Shown here piece by piece: positions 32,979 through 45,956 of a stretch of 64,000 bases of DNA. Each line of letters opens with the position of its first letter. The stretch's first letter is position 1. Source of the DNA: Hydnum rufescens UP504. Its lineage: Eukaryota; Basidiomycota; Agaricomycetes; Cantharellales; Hydnaceae. Below the pieces are notes generated by a model. It did no database searches, was not told where the DNA came from, and worked only from the letters and a program-made list of their open reading frames with translations. The stretch lies in assembly GCA_014904985.1 (NCBI GenBank), contig MU129092.1:1-64000 (forward strand), written 5' to 3'. The translations under genes were made by a program, and so were the position numbers.

Positions 32979-35203
32979 TCAACGAGAATCGTCCGGTGGT
33001 GGCTCTGGGTGTGGAGTGTTCATCAGGAACGACGGAACTGCAAGTGCATCCCCATCGCTTATTGACGCACGGTCTAAAGGCATGGCTAGATGTTCGCCCT
33101 CATCATCCACATCATCACTCTCCTGAGACGAGTCTCGTTCGTCATCTTCGACAGCCACATCATCGCGCAGCGCCTGGGACTCAGGTTTACTCCCCCTCTC
33201 CTCCTCTGGAAGGTCACGACCATCCAAAGCAGGCTCGAGTTCACTACGGACGCTTTTATAGTGCATCTCAACCTCGGCGGGACTGAGCACCTTGAAAGGC
33301 GCAGGACCAGAGCTAACAACGGTCTTCTCCACCGCATCTTTTGCGCGAAAGATCAGTGTGTCGATGAGGGCGGTGACACGCTCATACGTTGGGTCCGGAG
33401 ATTGATTCTCCTCTTCCTCCTCTTCCTCCTCATCGTCAAATGGGGGGCTGTCTCCTGAGGGACTCGCGGCTACAGCAGCCTCGGTCGGAGAGCCGGCCAA
33501 CTTGCGCTTAGCGAGTGCCTTGTATGCAGCTGGAGGCAAGCTGAGGCGGGATTCGCGCAACCGGCGTCGAAGGTCTCGAATTTCGCGCGATTGCCGAAGT
33601 TTGTCGGCCTCGAGCATGGTATTAATCGCCAGGCTAAGGGAGACGCGGCGTTCAGAATGAGCACATATGGGGACGAGTCCATTCAATGACATACAGCGAG
33701 CGATTGGTGATTTCTAGATCGGCAATCTGAGGCAAAGTACATATTCGGAGGTGAATGACAGGAGAGTACGATGACTAGGATTTACCTTCCGGTTGAATTT
33801 TGCCTCGTATTCGGCATCCTTGGCTTCCGAAATGGCCACTTCGGCATCGGCATCGCCTTCGATTTCTACGGGGCTGGCGTTCACACTAGGAGTACCAGGT
33901 TCATATGTATCGGGAGTCACAGTGGCCACAAAATAGGTTGCTCGAGGGGAGATATCACTCGTCGCCCCCGCGTCCAGGTCTCTCGACGTTCGCGCCGATA
34001 ACTCTGATCCCGAATTGAAGGCCCTTGACCCTCCAGCGGAGCCAGAAGACAATGTGGAAGTAACGGGTGAACGTAACGCGGAATTTGTAGATGTGAAATT
34101 TGGGTTGTGAAGGTTGCTGAACGAGATGACAGTACGTGCCCGTGGACGAGGAGGGGAGGAATCAGGAGACCGCGGGGCAGACCGTGAAGCAGGGCTAGTG
34201 GATGATAATGGTGTGCTTGATATACGAGACGGGAGATTCCCAAAGGTAGCGGATGGGGTTCTGCGGTGTAAAGATGGCTCGTTGGTTGCAGAGTCAGGAC
34301 GTCGTGCAGTGACAGAAACGGAATTAGAGCGCGAATTGCGATTACTTGGATAGGGTGCGTCATCATGTGATAAAGAATTGGAAGATGAGGGGGGTGAAGA
34401 AAGAGTCTGTGCGACCATGCCAGACAGTTTTGCACGCACGCGAATGCCTGACGAGGAGCTAGCACGGACTGCGGTAGCAGCCCCAATAGTAACGCTGTTT
34501 CTAGACGAGGAGCCAATATCGGGGAAATGCGCCTCAGGTGGAGAAGAGGGTGCGGGGGTTGAAGATGCAGAAGGCATGCTAAGGTTGCTAAGGTTGGAAC
34601 TGGGGTTGGAGCTAAGATTGGAGCTTCGACCATCATCACTGTTACTCCCAGTTCGGTGCCGACCGTTCGTCGAGGGGGTGGGCGTAAGAGAACGACCTTG
34701 AGCATGGAGCCGGAAGGGATTCGAAATGTTGTCTGGGGCTATTGAAGACAAATCCTGGACAGACTGGGCTACTTTAAGCGCACTGCGCACATTAGCACTA
34801 AGCGGCACCGATCCCACTGCATTTTTATTCAAGGAAATAGCACTCTTTTTTGCTTTAGGAACGAATCCAATATTTGACGATAAACTTGGTTTATCAGGAC
34901 CAATTCCTGAAATAATCATAGAAACTGGGCGCGGGGCCTGAGGGCGAAGCGGAGAGCGCGCACGGGGAACGGAGGACGCATGGGGCGGTGATCTATTGGC
35001 TGGGAAAGCGCCTTTTGGGATAGAGGAAGAACTGATCTTGGCCCGCACGGTTACATTCGAGAAGGGAGTGGGCGTGTTAGAATCGGATCTAGAAGGTGCC
35101 CGTGCTTCAGTGCGCGGTGTAATCTATTTGTGGAAATTATTAGCTGTGTCTCTGGCCATTCCTCGACATCGCCCACCTTGCGCTTGACAGCCGGGCCTTC
35201 CAT
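32979..35203 (-). CDS. Conserved fungal serine-rich coiled-coil protein, function unknown
   Basis: Exon 1 (35203-35177) encodes MEGPAVKRK. A gtgggc…atag intron joins it to the long exon at 35123 (ITPRTEARAPSRSDS…), and further exons run to the TGA at 32979. About 400 residues of Ser/Pro/Asn-rich disordered sequence are followed by a short predicted coiled coil: IADLEITNRSL, then after an intron LAINTMLEADKLRQSREIR and DLRRRLRESRLSLPPAAYK. An acidic Glu run (33413-33436) and a variable tail follow. I recognise the LEITNRSLLAINTMLE block as conserved in uncharacterised fungal proteins but know no function. The gene is convergent with myosin (275-nt gap). Confidence 0.72.
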
Positions 35204-36564
35204 TCCTCGTTGGACACAGTTGTATAGTGTGCTAGTGAATACGGCAATTGCCTAAACACGCCGATCAAACCTGCTATCCGCAAACGATTTTTCGTCCTGA
35301 AACCCTAATGACAGTGACCAAGGCCCCCACGGCATCCCCGTTGTGTGGCCATGCGATGTCTTTTCGATGACCCTTGGCCTTGCACACATCCTCCTATTGC
35401 TCACCTATTACAGTAAACCCTATTACCGACGTGCCTCGGAATCCAGTGGCCATTATTACGATATATCCTGCTTGATCCACGAGTCGTTGGATCTCCCTTT
35501 ACTGACAAATGGATTTTAGAGACTAATCTTCCGCAACGTCTACAGAGATGGACCGGCGCATGTCAATGATGCGTTTGCTTCACCGTCTTTCGAGCTGACC
35601 AAGCACATTTAAAACCGAAATCATTATTGTTGTGTGCTGAACCTTTGAATTTCGTAGGCGGTTCCAGTACAATGACTACGTGCATCAAGGTACAAAATCA
35701 TATAGACTATTGGTGCCTCTAATTATAGAGTTTAAACTCAGGTTTACACTGACGATTGACAGCGTTTGCTCGAAAGGTGATCCACAGACTGCGTGGTTGC
35801 TGCACACATGCTTGTTGTGTGTTGTTCTTTGACTTGTGTATGACGCTTGTAGAGGTAGGGATTGTTATTTCATTTATTCATTCTAGGAATCTTAATGCCG
35901 TGTGCTGCGTATAAGGTACGTTGCCCCCCCAGCATGCCTCGACTACTCGAGAGACTTGGTTCCCTGTCGGGTCCCTCTGCCCGTTCCGGGTCCGTTTCTG
36001 AATTATCGAGGATCAATGGCCATAGCGTTCTTTCATAGGTCTCCAAAGTTCACAGAAGACCTGCGATATCCAAACCTGAGCCTGCATCACACTTCATTGA
36101 GCAACATCTGAGTCCTGACCCCGCCGAGTCTATTTCGTCGGGCCTCGCCATCTCAATTCGGGAGATCCATGACCCTAGTCCGCCTCATCGTCACGGAGCT
36201 ACACCGACCAATCATATCGTTTTTATTCTAAACCTCTTAAGCGTGTAGTAAATATAGGTGGTATTCCCAAATTGGGATGCCATCCTTAGGCCGGTGACGA
36301 TACCGTTGCTGTCTGGTGAAGAAAGACGTGGCCATAGCGTCTATTCAATCGCAAATATCCTCCTGCGAGTAATGAAGCAATAGCACCAGGCCTGGGCATG
36401 TTTCCACCTGGACAAAAATAGCGAAGCGTCGGATTTTGGTTAAATGCGAATCCAGTTACCGCGACATTAAATTTTGTGCCTTGTGCTCATCAAAATCGAC
36501 GACCTTTTTGTTCACCCTCTTGTAGGCCCACTCGGCCGTTTAAACTTTGTCACATCAACCAAAG
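35204..36564. other. Intergenic region, 1.36 kb
   Basis: It lies between the divergent starts of the coiled-coil protein and the Mag1-like gene. I find no frame with family features, no RNA gene and no repeat shared with the left duplication. It should contain both promoters. A small frame at 35902-36111 has no recognisable product. Confidence 0.45.
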
Positions 36565-38072
36565 ATGTCGATCCACACTCTTTCTCTTAGTCTTCTCGCA
36601 GCTACCACTGCAGTTGTCGCCCAGACCATTATTCCTCTCACGCAGAGAATCTTCCCATACGCCAATATCGTAGGGCCGTGTCTTCCTCTTTCCTTCCCCG
36701 TGTTAATACCGTATTCTAGCCTTACCAAGTCGACACCGATCCCACTGGCCGTGGTCCACAGTCGGGGTACAATATTTGCAACAGCACCACCGAAGGCCCC
36801 AACTCTCAATGTCAGACCGCGCTCATTAACAACATTGCCGGTGCGTTCTTTTCCATTCGTCTACACCCCCAAGTAACTGTGAATAAACTTGGGGTTCTCC
36901 GCGATAGATTTCTGTGTGTGGGGGCCCGCGACCTTTAACTCAACTATCGGTGATACCGAGGCTGCTTCCGTTGCCTGGTGCAGCAAGCCTGGCCATGGAA
37001 GTCGTGTGATGACGTCTGGAACCCTCACTGGTGTCCAATTCCTCAAAGCCCCCGCCTACGTGCAAGTTACCGGCCTCATCAACCAGGTCAACATCAACAT
37101 CGCTGCCGATGATGGAGGAGGCGAGCTGGACCCCCACGGCGCCGACGAGGTACCTACGATGTTTCTCATCATTGCCATCATTGCACTGACTATGGGGCTG
37201 AAGCGAGGAAACCCCCTCGGTGCTCTCGTCTACACTAACGCATTCCCCAGCAACAACGGCAACAACAATACTTATCAGCAAGTGATCCAGTGGCACAAGT
37301 ACGCATATTTCTGTCTCCAAAGATGGTCCCTTTCTGATATTCCACCTCTTAGCTTCATGGGTTAGGGCAAAACACGTCTGCCACGCGTTCCATGCTGACA
37401 CGTGTCCGGCAGGTTCCGATGTTTTTTGTTTCAAGGCATGTGACCCGGCCGTGGCTACCTCAGCCCAGTACTGTAACAATCTGTTTGATCGAATCGGCTG
37501 CAGCTATGTGGCCCCAGCTAGCGTGCGTATTGTGGTCTATTCCTCATGGCCTCTCGATCTGACCGGGCTTCTTAGTATGCTCCCAACGAATATACCGTCT
37601 GTGACAGTGACAACCAGGATCCGCCTGGAGTGTACACCAACTCGGCTGGCGTTGTCACTACATACACCCAGCCCCCAGAGTCCCTTGGCCCAATCTCCAC
37701 CCTCCCATACGTCGCAAAGGTCCGCGCTCTTACTCTTATTAGGAGGCCTGTCTAATTTAACTTGTTCGCCACGTTCAGATTCCCGCCACATCCAATTGCG
37801 TCACGTTCCAATCCGCGCAACTATATGCCTCCGAAAGTTCCGCGAGTTCTTCAACGAGCAGTGTAAAGTCTACCTCGGCAAAGTCAACCACTAGTGTTAC
37901 CGGGAAGAGCGGCTCCGGCAGTGGCTCTCCTACTAGCACCTCGACTTCCAAGTCTTCTAGCGCAGCTCGCCCCATTCGTAGCTCGCCCTTCTACGGTGCG
38001 GGCACGGGTATGTTCATTGCCGTCAGCGTGAGCGTCATGGCTGGACTTGGAGCCGTTGTCGTGATTCTTTGA
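36565..38072 (+). CDS. Mag1-like (macrofage activating glycoprotein) secreted, probably GPI-anchored protein
   Basis: It starts with a signal peptide (MSIHTLSLSLLAATTAVVAQ). The body matches the basidiomycete Mag1 family: PYQVDTDPTGRGPQSGYN, NSTTEGPNSQCQT, DFCVWGP, GDTEAASVAWC, GVQFLKAPAYVQVTG, ADDGGGELDPHGAD, RGNPLGALVY, NFMGSDVFCFKACDP, CSYVAP, CDSDNQDPPGVYT and QPPESLGPISTLPY. About 60 Ser/Thr residues follow, then a C-terminal hydrophobic tail (GMFIAVSVSVMAGLGAVVV) fitting GPI attachment. I infer at least six introns; one tiny exon (37353-37360) restores the frame between WHN and GSD. Known family role: abundant cell-surface glycoprotein of unknown biochemistry. Confidence 0.88.
37353..37360 (+). 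other. 8-nt micro-exon of the Mag1-like gene
   Basis: The upstream exon ends CAC AA|gtacgc and the downstream exon begins GT TCC GAT after ccggcag. Between them only CTTCATGG, preceded by cttag and followed by gttagg, supplies the conserved residues FM in frame (N-F-M-G-S-D). The family has this same FMG motif, which supports the reading. Confidence 0.75.
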
Positions 38073-39316
38073 ACGGAGGAGTCTTCATGATTATCGCGGA
38101 CCATGTCTCAAATTTAATCATCCAATGGACATTGAGTGCTCATCTTTGTTGCAACGGGTGGTCGTGCTTTGTATCCATTACCGCATGTTGCTACCCTCGC
38201 CACAATAGTACCTCCTTCAAGTGACATCGCGTGGCTTTCATAAATATTTCAGTGTTTTGACATTGTGACATTGTTACATACATCTGTTGCTGTCGCCAGA
38301 ATTAATCCCATTCAGGGATCCACTGCGTAATGTTGCGATCGTGCGGAATCTATGCGCAGTATTTCAAAAATCCTTAAATGCCATCTCAATCCTCTTATTC
38401 GCGTTGACTTATGGTGTAAAGATACGAGCCCTTTTGACACGGCCGTCGGTCACACGTACGTAGGCAAGGGAAAAAAAGAATGTGTTGGGGGAGCCCAACC
38501 AAAAAGAGCGCATATGCATTCAGCCGAAAAGATCATGTTGAAAGGCACAATTCCGCATGAAGAGTACGTATAGGGGGGTCTGCCTGAGTGCAACGAGAAA
38601 ATAGGCTTGGCCAGATTAGAGGAGAGCGCATCATCGTTTGCGACGGTTGCTTAGCTACCCATGTTTTTACCATGCTTTCAAGTCAGCCCCCAACTTGTCC
38701 GGGAACTCCTACTATGGCTATGTGCATGATAGTAGACGGCCGTCCACATGGCGAAACCATTCTCGCTCTTGCCATTTTCATGCTAATGAGTTGGCATTTT
38801 CCTTGATATGGTGGGCTAGTGGAATGTGGGAGAGAGGTCTCTGAGGACATAATAGCAGCGTAAGCGCAGCCATCCCCTGTTACATACTACCTCGCTAGAA
38901 AGAGGTGGGCACCTCGGATGTTGAATGGGACTCGGACTTTGCCGGGAGCATGCATCAGCGGCACTGCCAGGGAGGGTCAGAAATACAGGAACATAGCTGC
39001 GTTTGACCGTAGGCATGTGAGCTACGGGCGCCGTATCGTTGCCATGCGTCGTGATCGCTGGGCACAACCGGTGGCTATGTTTCTAAAAACTTGTTTTATT
39101 TCTTGCCACGCGATACCGAATTATCTTTCATCAAGGTCCTGGGGAGTCTCCGGTTTCTCCATATTCAGCTTTTTTAATATTCGGCTTCTATACACCTGCG
39201 TAACAAGATCCACCGATGACACTTCAAAGTAACCCACAACAAAGTACAACACTGAAATATAAAAACGCACACTTCATGCGGGAACCCCAGCGATCTCTAC
39301 ACCTTTGTGCCTCGAC
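38073..39316. other. Intergenic region, 1.24 kb
   Basis: It lies between the Mag1-like stop and the start of the Zn2Cys6 factor. No family features appear in any frame. It should contain the 3' UTR of the former and the promoter of the latter. Confidence 0.4.
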
Positions 39317-41501
39317 ATGCCAGATAAACTTCCACTACGCCCCGGTCAAGCGTGTCTGGAATGTCGCAGGTAATAACCCCATATCTCACCATTGGGTTAC
39401 ATCCCCTGACCTCTATTTTTTTCCAGACGCAAAATGGTCCTGTCTATCATATCTTTTCGTGCTATAATTCACTGACATCTCCTCTAGAAATGCGATGGGC
39501 AGCGACCCACTTGTGCCCGATGTGAAAAGCTCCATAAGACCTGCGTCTTCCAACCTCTCGAGCGGAAAACAGCGTTCACTCAAATTCTTCAAGAAAAGAT
39601 ACTCGCTCTCGAAAACAACCTGGAAGAATTGAGTGGCCCACGCTCGAGACTAGTCTCCCATCCCCTTTTCCTCCTTGACCCTCACGCGAGCGAATCAAGC
39701 CGTAGTACCCCACAACCGATTGTTCCCGTCCGCCGCTTAATACCCCAGTATAAGTATGACCCCGGAGTTCCCATTGAGCACTATCCGCCTGGGAGAGTCT
39801 CCAGGACCTGTACCGCCGAAGGCTATGGGGCCGTTGTCCCTTGCAGTGTCATCGAAGACAAACTTCGCTATTGGGACCCCCAAACTGAGATCGACCCTCA
39901 AACATTAAACTATTTGTACGGATGTTTGTTCCTGTCTACTTGCACTGGTTCTAAATCCGTTTCTCGCGCCCCCCCCTCCCCTCCCCCAGTATATCTGTCT
40001 TCATCCCATTTCGAACGCATTTCCACTTTTACGTGCATGTGCCCTCTTTCCTTCGAAAGATTAATTTTCCACCATCACACCCCAATCAATCCACCCGTCC
40101 CTAATTAATGTCATTTCCCTCGTTGCTTGCCAACTCATAGGCGGTAATTTGAGCCGTTTCGAACCAATATTCCTCGCTCGCACTCGCCAGTACATGGACC
40201 AGGCCCTCGCATACGCGGACCGACTGCTCCACTTCACCTGGGCCTCCGTTATCCTGTCCACGTATTACGGCAGGGCTGGTCGGGTCTTGGAGTGCCACAA
40301 CACCGTCTCCACCGCGGTCAGGTTTGCCCTTGGCTTTCGGCTCAATTCGCGGGTGGGCAGCCCCACACCCGACAACCTGACGACCCAGGAGGCCATCGAT
40401 TTAATGGAGGAAAAGAGTTTATGGTATGCGCTCTACCTCTTGGATACCAACGTTGCCTCGCGGTTCGATCTTCCGGGGGCGATGCCTGAAGAGGTACTGC
40501 TACTGACTTCATTCGGCGCCACTGTTTAATCGGCTCGCTGACTTGATTTGGCCATGCCCAGTGTGTCACGGAGCTTAATGCGATCTTTGTTTATCTCCAG
40601 AGCCAAGTGAGGGTTTTTCTGCTATCTATTCGTTTAGGCTTGCTGACGTGTTAATCAACGAAGGATGACGGCTCATGCGACCCTGTGCTTCACTGGTCCA
40701 TGAGAGCCATCGGTATCGTGGGGTGCGTACATGCTCTGAAGCTGAAGATGAAAGGTATGCGAGTCTTTCTCAGTCTTTCTCGAGGATCATTTTTCATCCA
40801 GCCTATTTGCAGAGCAAGAGAACGCCGGTTGGCAAGAAAATACAAGACGTGCGTTTCGAGCCATACGCACGCACCAATTGGACCTCGCGACCAGCGTACT
40901 TCGCGAAGTCATTCCGCCATTAGACGATCCTATCGGCTTATTACCTGGCGAAACAATGGGCCCCTTGAATTTCTTATTGGTTCGACCCCATATCTTGCTC
41001 TATTCCGCCAGCATCCATCTCTACAACATAAGCGCGCATGAGGATCCCAAAGCCTATCATCGTGCTCTCCGCGCAGCAGTCGACATGGGCACACTAATGC
41101 GGCGGATGCGTGCATCGGCTCCACTATCTGCGCTGCAAATTCCTGCCATCCATATTGTGAGCGCCCCTCCACCCGACCACTCTTGTCCCCTGTGTCTGAT
41201 CCCCTCCCCCCTCCCTTCCAGGCTGATATCTATACTGCGTGTGAGGTTCTTATTCGAGACCTGCACCAACCATCCCGCACACCTGGTTCGCCCCCGTTCC
41301 TCGCCGCTGAACAAGCCCTCGAACCCTTATTCGATGGCTTATTGGACCTGATCCATCTGTATCCTACTTGGGGTGAGTCCCTTGATCGTTACCTACTCCG
41401 AATATTTCCCCCTGTTTCTCATCTCCTGTACGTCTTCAGCCCCTCCCATGTCCAAACTTCGTAATCTACTGGAGGGAACCCAGGCATATGATATAATCTA
41501 G
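39317..41501 (+). CDS. Zn(II)2Cys6 fungal transcription factor
   Basis: A DNA-binding regulator. Exon 1 (39317-39369) ends RPGQACLECR, a 10-nt exon (39427-39436) supplies RRKM and exon 3 (39488) continues KCDGQRPTCARCEKLHKTC. Together they form the six-cysteine binuclear zinc cluster C-x2-C-x6-C and C-x2-C-x6-C. A short coiled-coil linker follows (LQEKILALENNLEEL). The fungal_trans middle homology region appears in later exons (FTWASVILSTYYGRAGR, SLWYALYLLDTNVASRFDLP, DPKAYHRALRAAVDMGTLM). Splicing a gtgagt…cttcag intron after YPTW gives the end APPMSKLRNLLEGTQ and a stop at 41499. Target genes cannot be predicted. There is no metabolic cluster beside it. Confidence 0.85.
39427..39436 (+). 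other. 10-nt micro-exon inside the zinc cluster
   Basis: ACGCAAAATG lies between ttccag and gtcctg. It joins the phase-2 end of exon 1 to exon 3 and restores the classic CRRRKMKCDG block. Skipping it shifts the frame, so it is needed for function. Confidence 0.8.
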
Positions 41502-43699
41502 CTTTCAATCTAACCATACCCTATAAGGACTCTTACTTGACATAGACCAGTACTTTCCAATGTTCTCTACGATATATTTACAGTAATACCAGTTGGTTGT
41601 TTTTTTTTTCTTGACTTCTTTTGGATTCGTCGAGGGCCGAGTACAGAAGCTCAGTGAAATCTATAGGGTGTTAGCCCTGGCTTGATCGGTTTTGATACAG
41701 GCCCCGATCACGTTCTCGTTCTCGATGTACATAACACACCCCTTAAAATTTCCAATAAAAACACAGTATGGAAGTTGTGAGTCCGTTAAGCGCCGGGCGC
41801 CTTCGGGAAATGCCGAGGGATAGACCTTATTGATCATTATATCATAACGCCACACATTAGGCCAGCGATTCAATCGTAAAAATTACCCAAGGGCCATCTG
41901 GTTTCAATCCGCGCGTAATGAGAAAGGGATCGAGGGGGCGCGCCACACAAGTCGAGAAAAAAAAGGGCACTATCGAAATGGTATTGGAAGCCACCGCCCC
42001 GATCTCCCAGTGAACATGAATGGCATACTGGAAACGGGCCCGGAACTCGCGGATCTGCTCTCCCCATCTTTACGCACTCTTTACAACACTCTTTCCACAC
42101 ACCCCCCGCCAGCTTCGAGAATCGATTCCCCATGAATACTCGGATCTTTCCCTTAACACATTATGTAATGATATTCACGCCACAAAAGTGCCTTGTTTAG
42201 TTTTCCTGGCATCCGAGGCCTGAGCCGCGATTCAGCCTTTTTCGCCACCGCGGTGGGGCCTGCGATGCGTACCAGGAAAGGAACGAAGCCTTCGCCTCTT
42301 TCTGGGTCGCTCTTCTCGATGGGCGATGAGTCGGTCCATCGGATGTGAATCTCCCCTCCCCTCCCGTAATGATCCATTTGCACATCCTTCTCCCAACGAA
42401 GTCGGTAAGGGCTGATGGATGTACCTATTACACGATATCGTGTGTATCTTGTGTCTCCACTTCCTGGTTATTTCGTGGATCTTCGTCTTCTCCCAGCAAC
42501 AAAACTCTGTGTGACACGGCAATCAACCTTTCTTCCCATACCAGGGAACGCTTCTTCCGAGCATCCGTATGATGGCCGATGGTGGCTTCTTTCACGTTCC
42601 ATCTTTCGACTTAGTGTACTCTTGGCGAATTCGGAGCACCCGTTCCGAGTTGCTGATTCTCGTACTTACTTCTCTTTTTTATAGCTCATTCGCTCAGCAT
42701 TCTCCCAGGATGTATACCTCTCAATTGGCTGATGGAGGTGCAGGGAGGCTCTAGTATGGTCTCATGTATCACTACCTGGATACCATTTCCTCAGCCTCTT
42801 ATTTACTACCATGTTTCTAATGGTGGATCATCCTATGTGTCCTGCACCTCCTGATTCTTCCCTTATTGGTACTATGTCTTCTCACTGGCATAAAGAGTAC
42901 GTACCCGTTGCTTCACTACTTTCGATGTCCACCTATCAACCTTTTCAATCATCTTCTCTTTGTTCGCGTTATCAAGTAGATGTGTTCTTGGAACAGGAAT
43001 CCATACGTCCCCATGACATAAAGAAACTGGGAATTTCAACAGAGTCCGTTTTGGATGCACCGACCACATCCTGGTGCTTCCTGTTTCTGATAGGTACGGG
43101 CCGTAGAGAGGGGTTAATGCTGATGTTTCCCAATAGATGGCCCGCTGCCAACAACATGTGTATGTATATGTGCGGGTGTTGACACCCCGTTGCGCATTTC
43201 AATGCTATTAGAAATCTTAAACTCATTACGATGCGCCTGGTGCACACCAATTCACGCCAAACAATCGCGAGTACGATAGGAATGCCTCCATTGCTCACAC
43301 AGGAGGGCATACTTATATCGCCACGAGTACGACCACATTGGAGACGACGGCTTCCTCAATCGTTTGCCCAGCTCCAGGAACGCACTCACACGCATCCGAC
43401 GCCGGCCCGCTGGTGAAGTCCTCCTTCGTCCGCCGTCTTGATGAGAATGGCCGCCCGGTCCGCAAAGAAGGCAGAAGGTGTGCGACGGCCTGTGCGAGAA
43501 AGGTAGGGGCACGATATCCGGCAGGCCCGTATTTTTCTTTGCTAATGCCGAGGGCCAGAGCAGTACCATGCGCTTCCTTTGATTCGAAGTATGGGGGTGT
43601 GAATGCATACCGCGTAGCCGGACACGGTGAGTCAAGCCCAAGGTGCGCGGCAGCGCGCCAACACTCAACAAGTAACAAAAGATAATATTATTTCGGAAG
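41502..43699. other. Gene-poor stretch, 2.2 kb
   Basis: I find no convincing gene. The two longest overlapping frames near 43252-43685 (one on each strand) have no family features and mirror one another. Short A/T tracts occur (for example ttgttttttttttcttg near 41600). It may hold decayed sequence. Confidence 0.4.
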
Positions 43700-45049
43700 A
43701 ATTAATGAGGATTGATAGGGTGTATAATAGGGGTTAATATATACCATCCGGAGGGTGGCTTCCAGCCTTTTTCAGCCCCCTGAAAAGGACATATTCCTCC
43801 CCATCTCGAGATACTCGTGCAGTACCAGTGACAGTGCTGGGACTGAGGCCAAGAGCATGCGGTTTGGATACTTTCCCATCGACCTGAGGTGGTTGAGAAC
43901 AAAGTAGACGGGGGATATGAGACAGACGTTGAGACAGATTGCGTCCGCAGGCACGGCCTAACAGGGTGTCGGCTAGAGACCATGGCTGTAATCATCTTCT
44001 GGTTTTTCCTGCCCCCCGCTAAGAGGGATTGGGACTGCAGCCGGAAGGTCGATGTGAGGATTGGGTATCACAATGATATTCTGTCACGACACCATCACTT
44101 TCTCAGCGGAATATCCGGTGAAATTACACCTCTGTCGTAGAGTAATACGGGAAGGGTGACCCATTCAGCAGCACGCCCCAGATCTGGTGACCGCTCGTGA
44201 TCGCAGCCTGCAAAGAGGGAATGAAACCAAGAACCCACGGCGGCAAGACACGAATACGGGTGCATCACCAATCTCTCCAATTTCGGGGGTGGCGTGGCTT
44301 GCTTGAATCGGCCCCATAAGACTGCGAAATCCTCGAATTCGAGCACATCCCTGGTTCACGCTCCCCGAACCACGGCTTGATGATCTTCCGACGTCACATG
44401 GCCTCATGGCTCTGCACTACGTCCTCAGCGTACTCTGGCAAGGGGATCATGTCTGACGTGCCAGCGCTACAGACGTTCTATAGGGTCCGATCGGGGTGCG
44501 CGTGCGATCCATCGGGCGGTAGCAGTATAGGCCAAGGCCAGAGATCTCAGCTGGCGTAACTTGACGGCGGCAAGATCCCAAACCGATGTGGATCCATTGC
44601 TGCAAGAAAAAAAAAGCCAGGAGACAATCGGCATGACAAGTGCGAACCTCAAAGCATTTTTCATCAGGAAATGGACGGACCTGTGTTGTCGTTGTTCCAT
44701 CACTGGTGACCTTGACAAATATCGCGGGGGTCTGCAATCCAGCCTGCCTATGCGGCAGCATGTTAGCCTCAGCCCCACCCCCGCTCGCCGGACCGCGTTC
44801 TGCTTCGAGCGCAACCAGTTTCTGGGGTCTCCATTTTTTTCGCCGTCCTATTCTGTTGCTACTCCTCAATGAAGGTTGAATGAGAGCGTGGCAAGCGAGG
44901 ATGAGGTGGGGCATACCAGCTAAACGCCAGAGATTCTCCTCCTTTGCCAGAGGCTCCAGCCGCAATCTAACCGCTTTTAAGAACATATATAGACCCCAAG
45001 CTATTGGACAGCCCAAAAGGGAAATTTTCACAGAAGAGGTCTGAAGCAT
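43700..45049 (-). CDS. Possible multi-exon membrane protein, unresolved (may be decayed)
   Basis: Several minus-strand frames in a row carry hydrophobic stretches: ISLLGCPIAWGLYMFL near 44990, LRFALVMPIVSWLFF near 44620, DFAVLWGRF near 44320 and CLNVCLISPVYFVL near 43930. A common start (45049) and plausible short introns could link them into one polytopic protein. DFAVLWGRF faintly recalls the FWGR motif of fungal wax-synthase-like acyltransferases, but I cannot confirm this. No continuous gene model could be built, so it could be a pseudogene or chance. Confidence 0.25.
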
Positions 45050-45910
45050 TCGGGCGCCGGCTCAGGAAAGCACACTGTGATAGGTATCACACAGCAAGTG
45101 ACATTGGTGACGGCGCGGTCACGTCACAAAAATAACTATCACGCAACATTCAAGTTGGACCCAAGGGTTCGCCTTCATTATTCCGTCCTTCCTCTTTGCA
45201 GTTCACGCACAAAAGATAATACCCCCCAGCCGACCCCGGGAGAGTCTAATAAGTGCAGCCCCAAGAGAAGATGACAACACGAAGAGACAATGGAGCAAAA
45301 GCCTGGACTTTAATTGATAACCCACAAACAAGCACCTAGCAACGTCCCATTTGTTTGAAAACTGGGATCACCCTCCCCTCCAGGGAGAGGTGGAGATTAC
45401 TTCCAGAGGTCCAAGGCAATTTAGTGTATAGGCACGGAGAAGCCGCCTTTCTCCAGAAAGCTGAGGGCACTCACACCATTAGCGTCGGCCAACCGCGTTG
45501 TCATGCTGACATGTAGTGCTGGAAAAACTCCTTTTCGGAACTTTTAAAAGAAAGTCCCACGGTGCCATGATCACGTCACTACAGTACCTCCCTGATGCAT
45601 AAAAATGGAAAAGGTATCGAACGAGAAAAAAAACGGACTCAAGACTTGGTTCAATTCAGGACCACTACATGAACTGAGACCAGTTTGTTACGCAGTTTCG
45701 CCGAAAAACAAGGGGTTTGGGAGAAAAAATCAGCGCCGACTTAGTACCGTGCGCGGAATAAATATTGTCAAGCCCACGTAGGGGCACACCCCTGATTTGT
45801 GCTGATTCCTGGAACAAAAAAAATCTTCTTGTTTAGTAACACCGCTCCAGATTGTGCTAGAGGATTAGCGCCCAAGGCTGTGGTTGTTCACAGGACCACC
45901 CGTGCGTTAC
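45050..45910. other. Intergenic region
   Basis: About 860 nt of A-rich non-coding sequence with many short A runs (for example 45625-45635, 45819-45826). Nothing else is recognised. Confidence 0.4.
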
Positions 45911-45956
45911 CTATAAATAGAAGTGCGAGAGGCCACACACCACAGAACAAAAAATG
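45911..45956 (+). promoter_or_regulatory. TATA box upstream of the 45954 gene
   Basis: CTATAAATAG at 45911-45920 lies about 34 nt before the start codon at 45954, with a CA-rich leader ending in aaaaaatg. The spacing fits a TATA-driven fungal core promoter with a very short leader. Confidence 0.55.

Noticed and set aside
34378..34701. + strand frame opposite the serine-rich exon of the coiled-coil protein
   Set aside because: It mirrors a compositionally biased coding exon; no domain, start context or splice sites support it.
35902..36111. Small + strand frame in the 35-36.5 kb gap
   Set aside because: No recognisable product, no intron signals and composition like the surrounding spacer.
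43252..43685. Overlapping frames on both strands, up to 139 codons
   Set aside because: Neither shows a family motif, and each is the shadow of the other. Coding status is undecidable, so none is listed.
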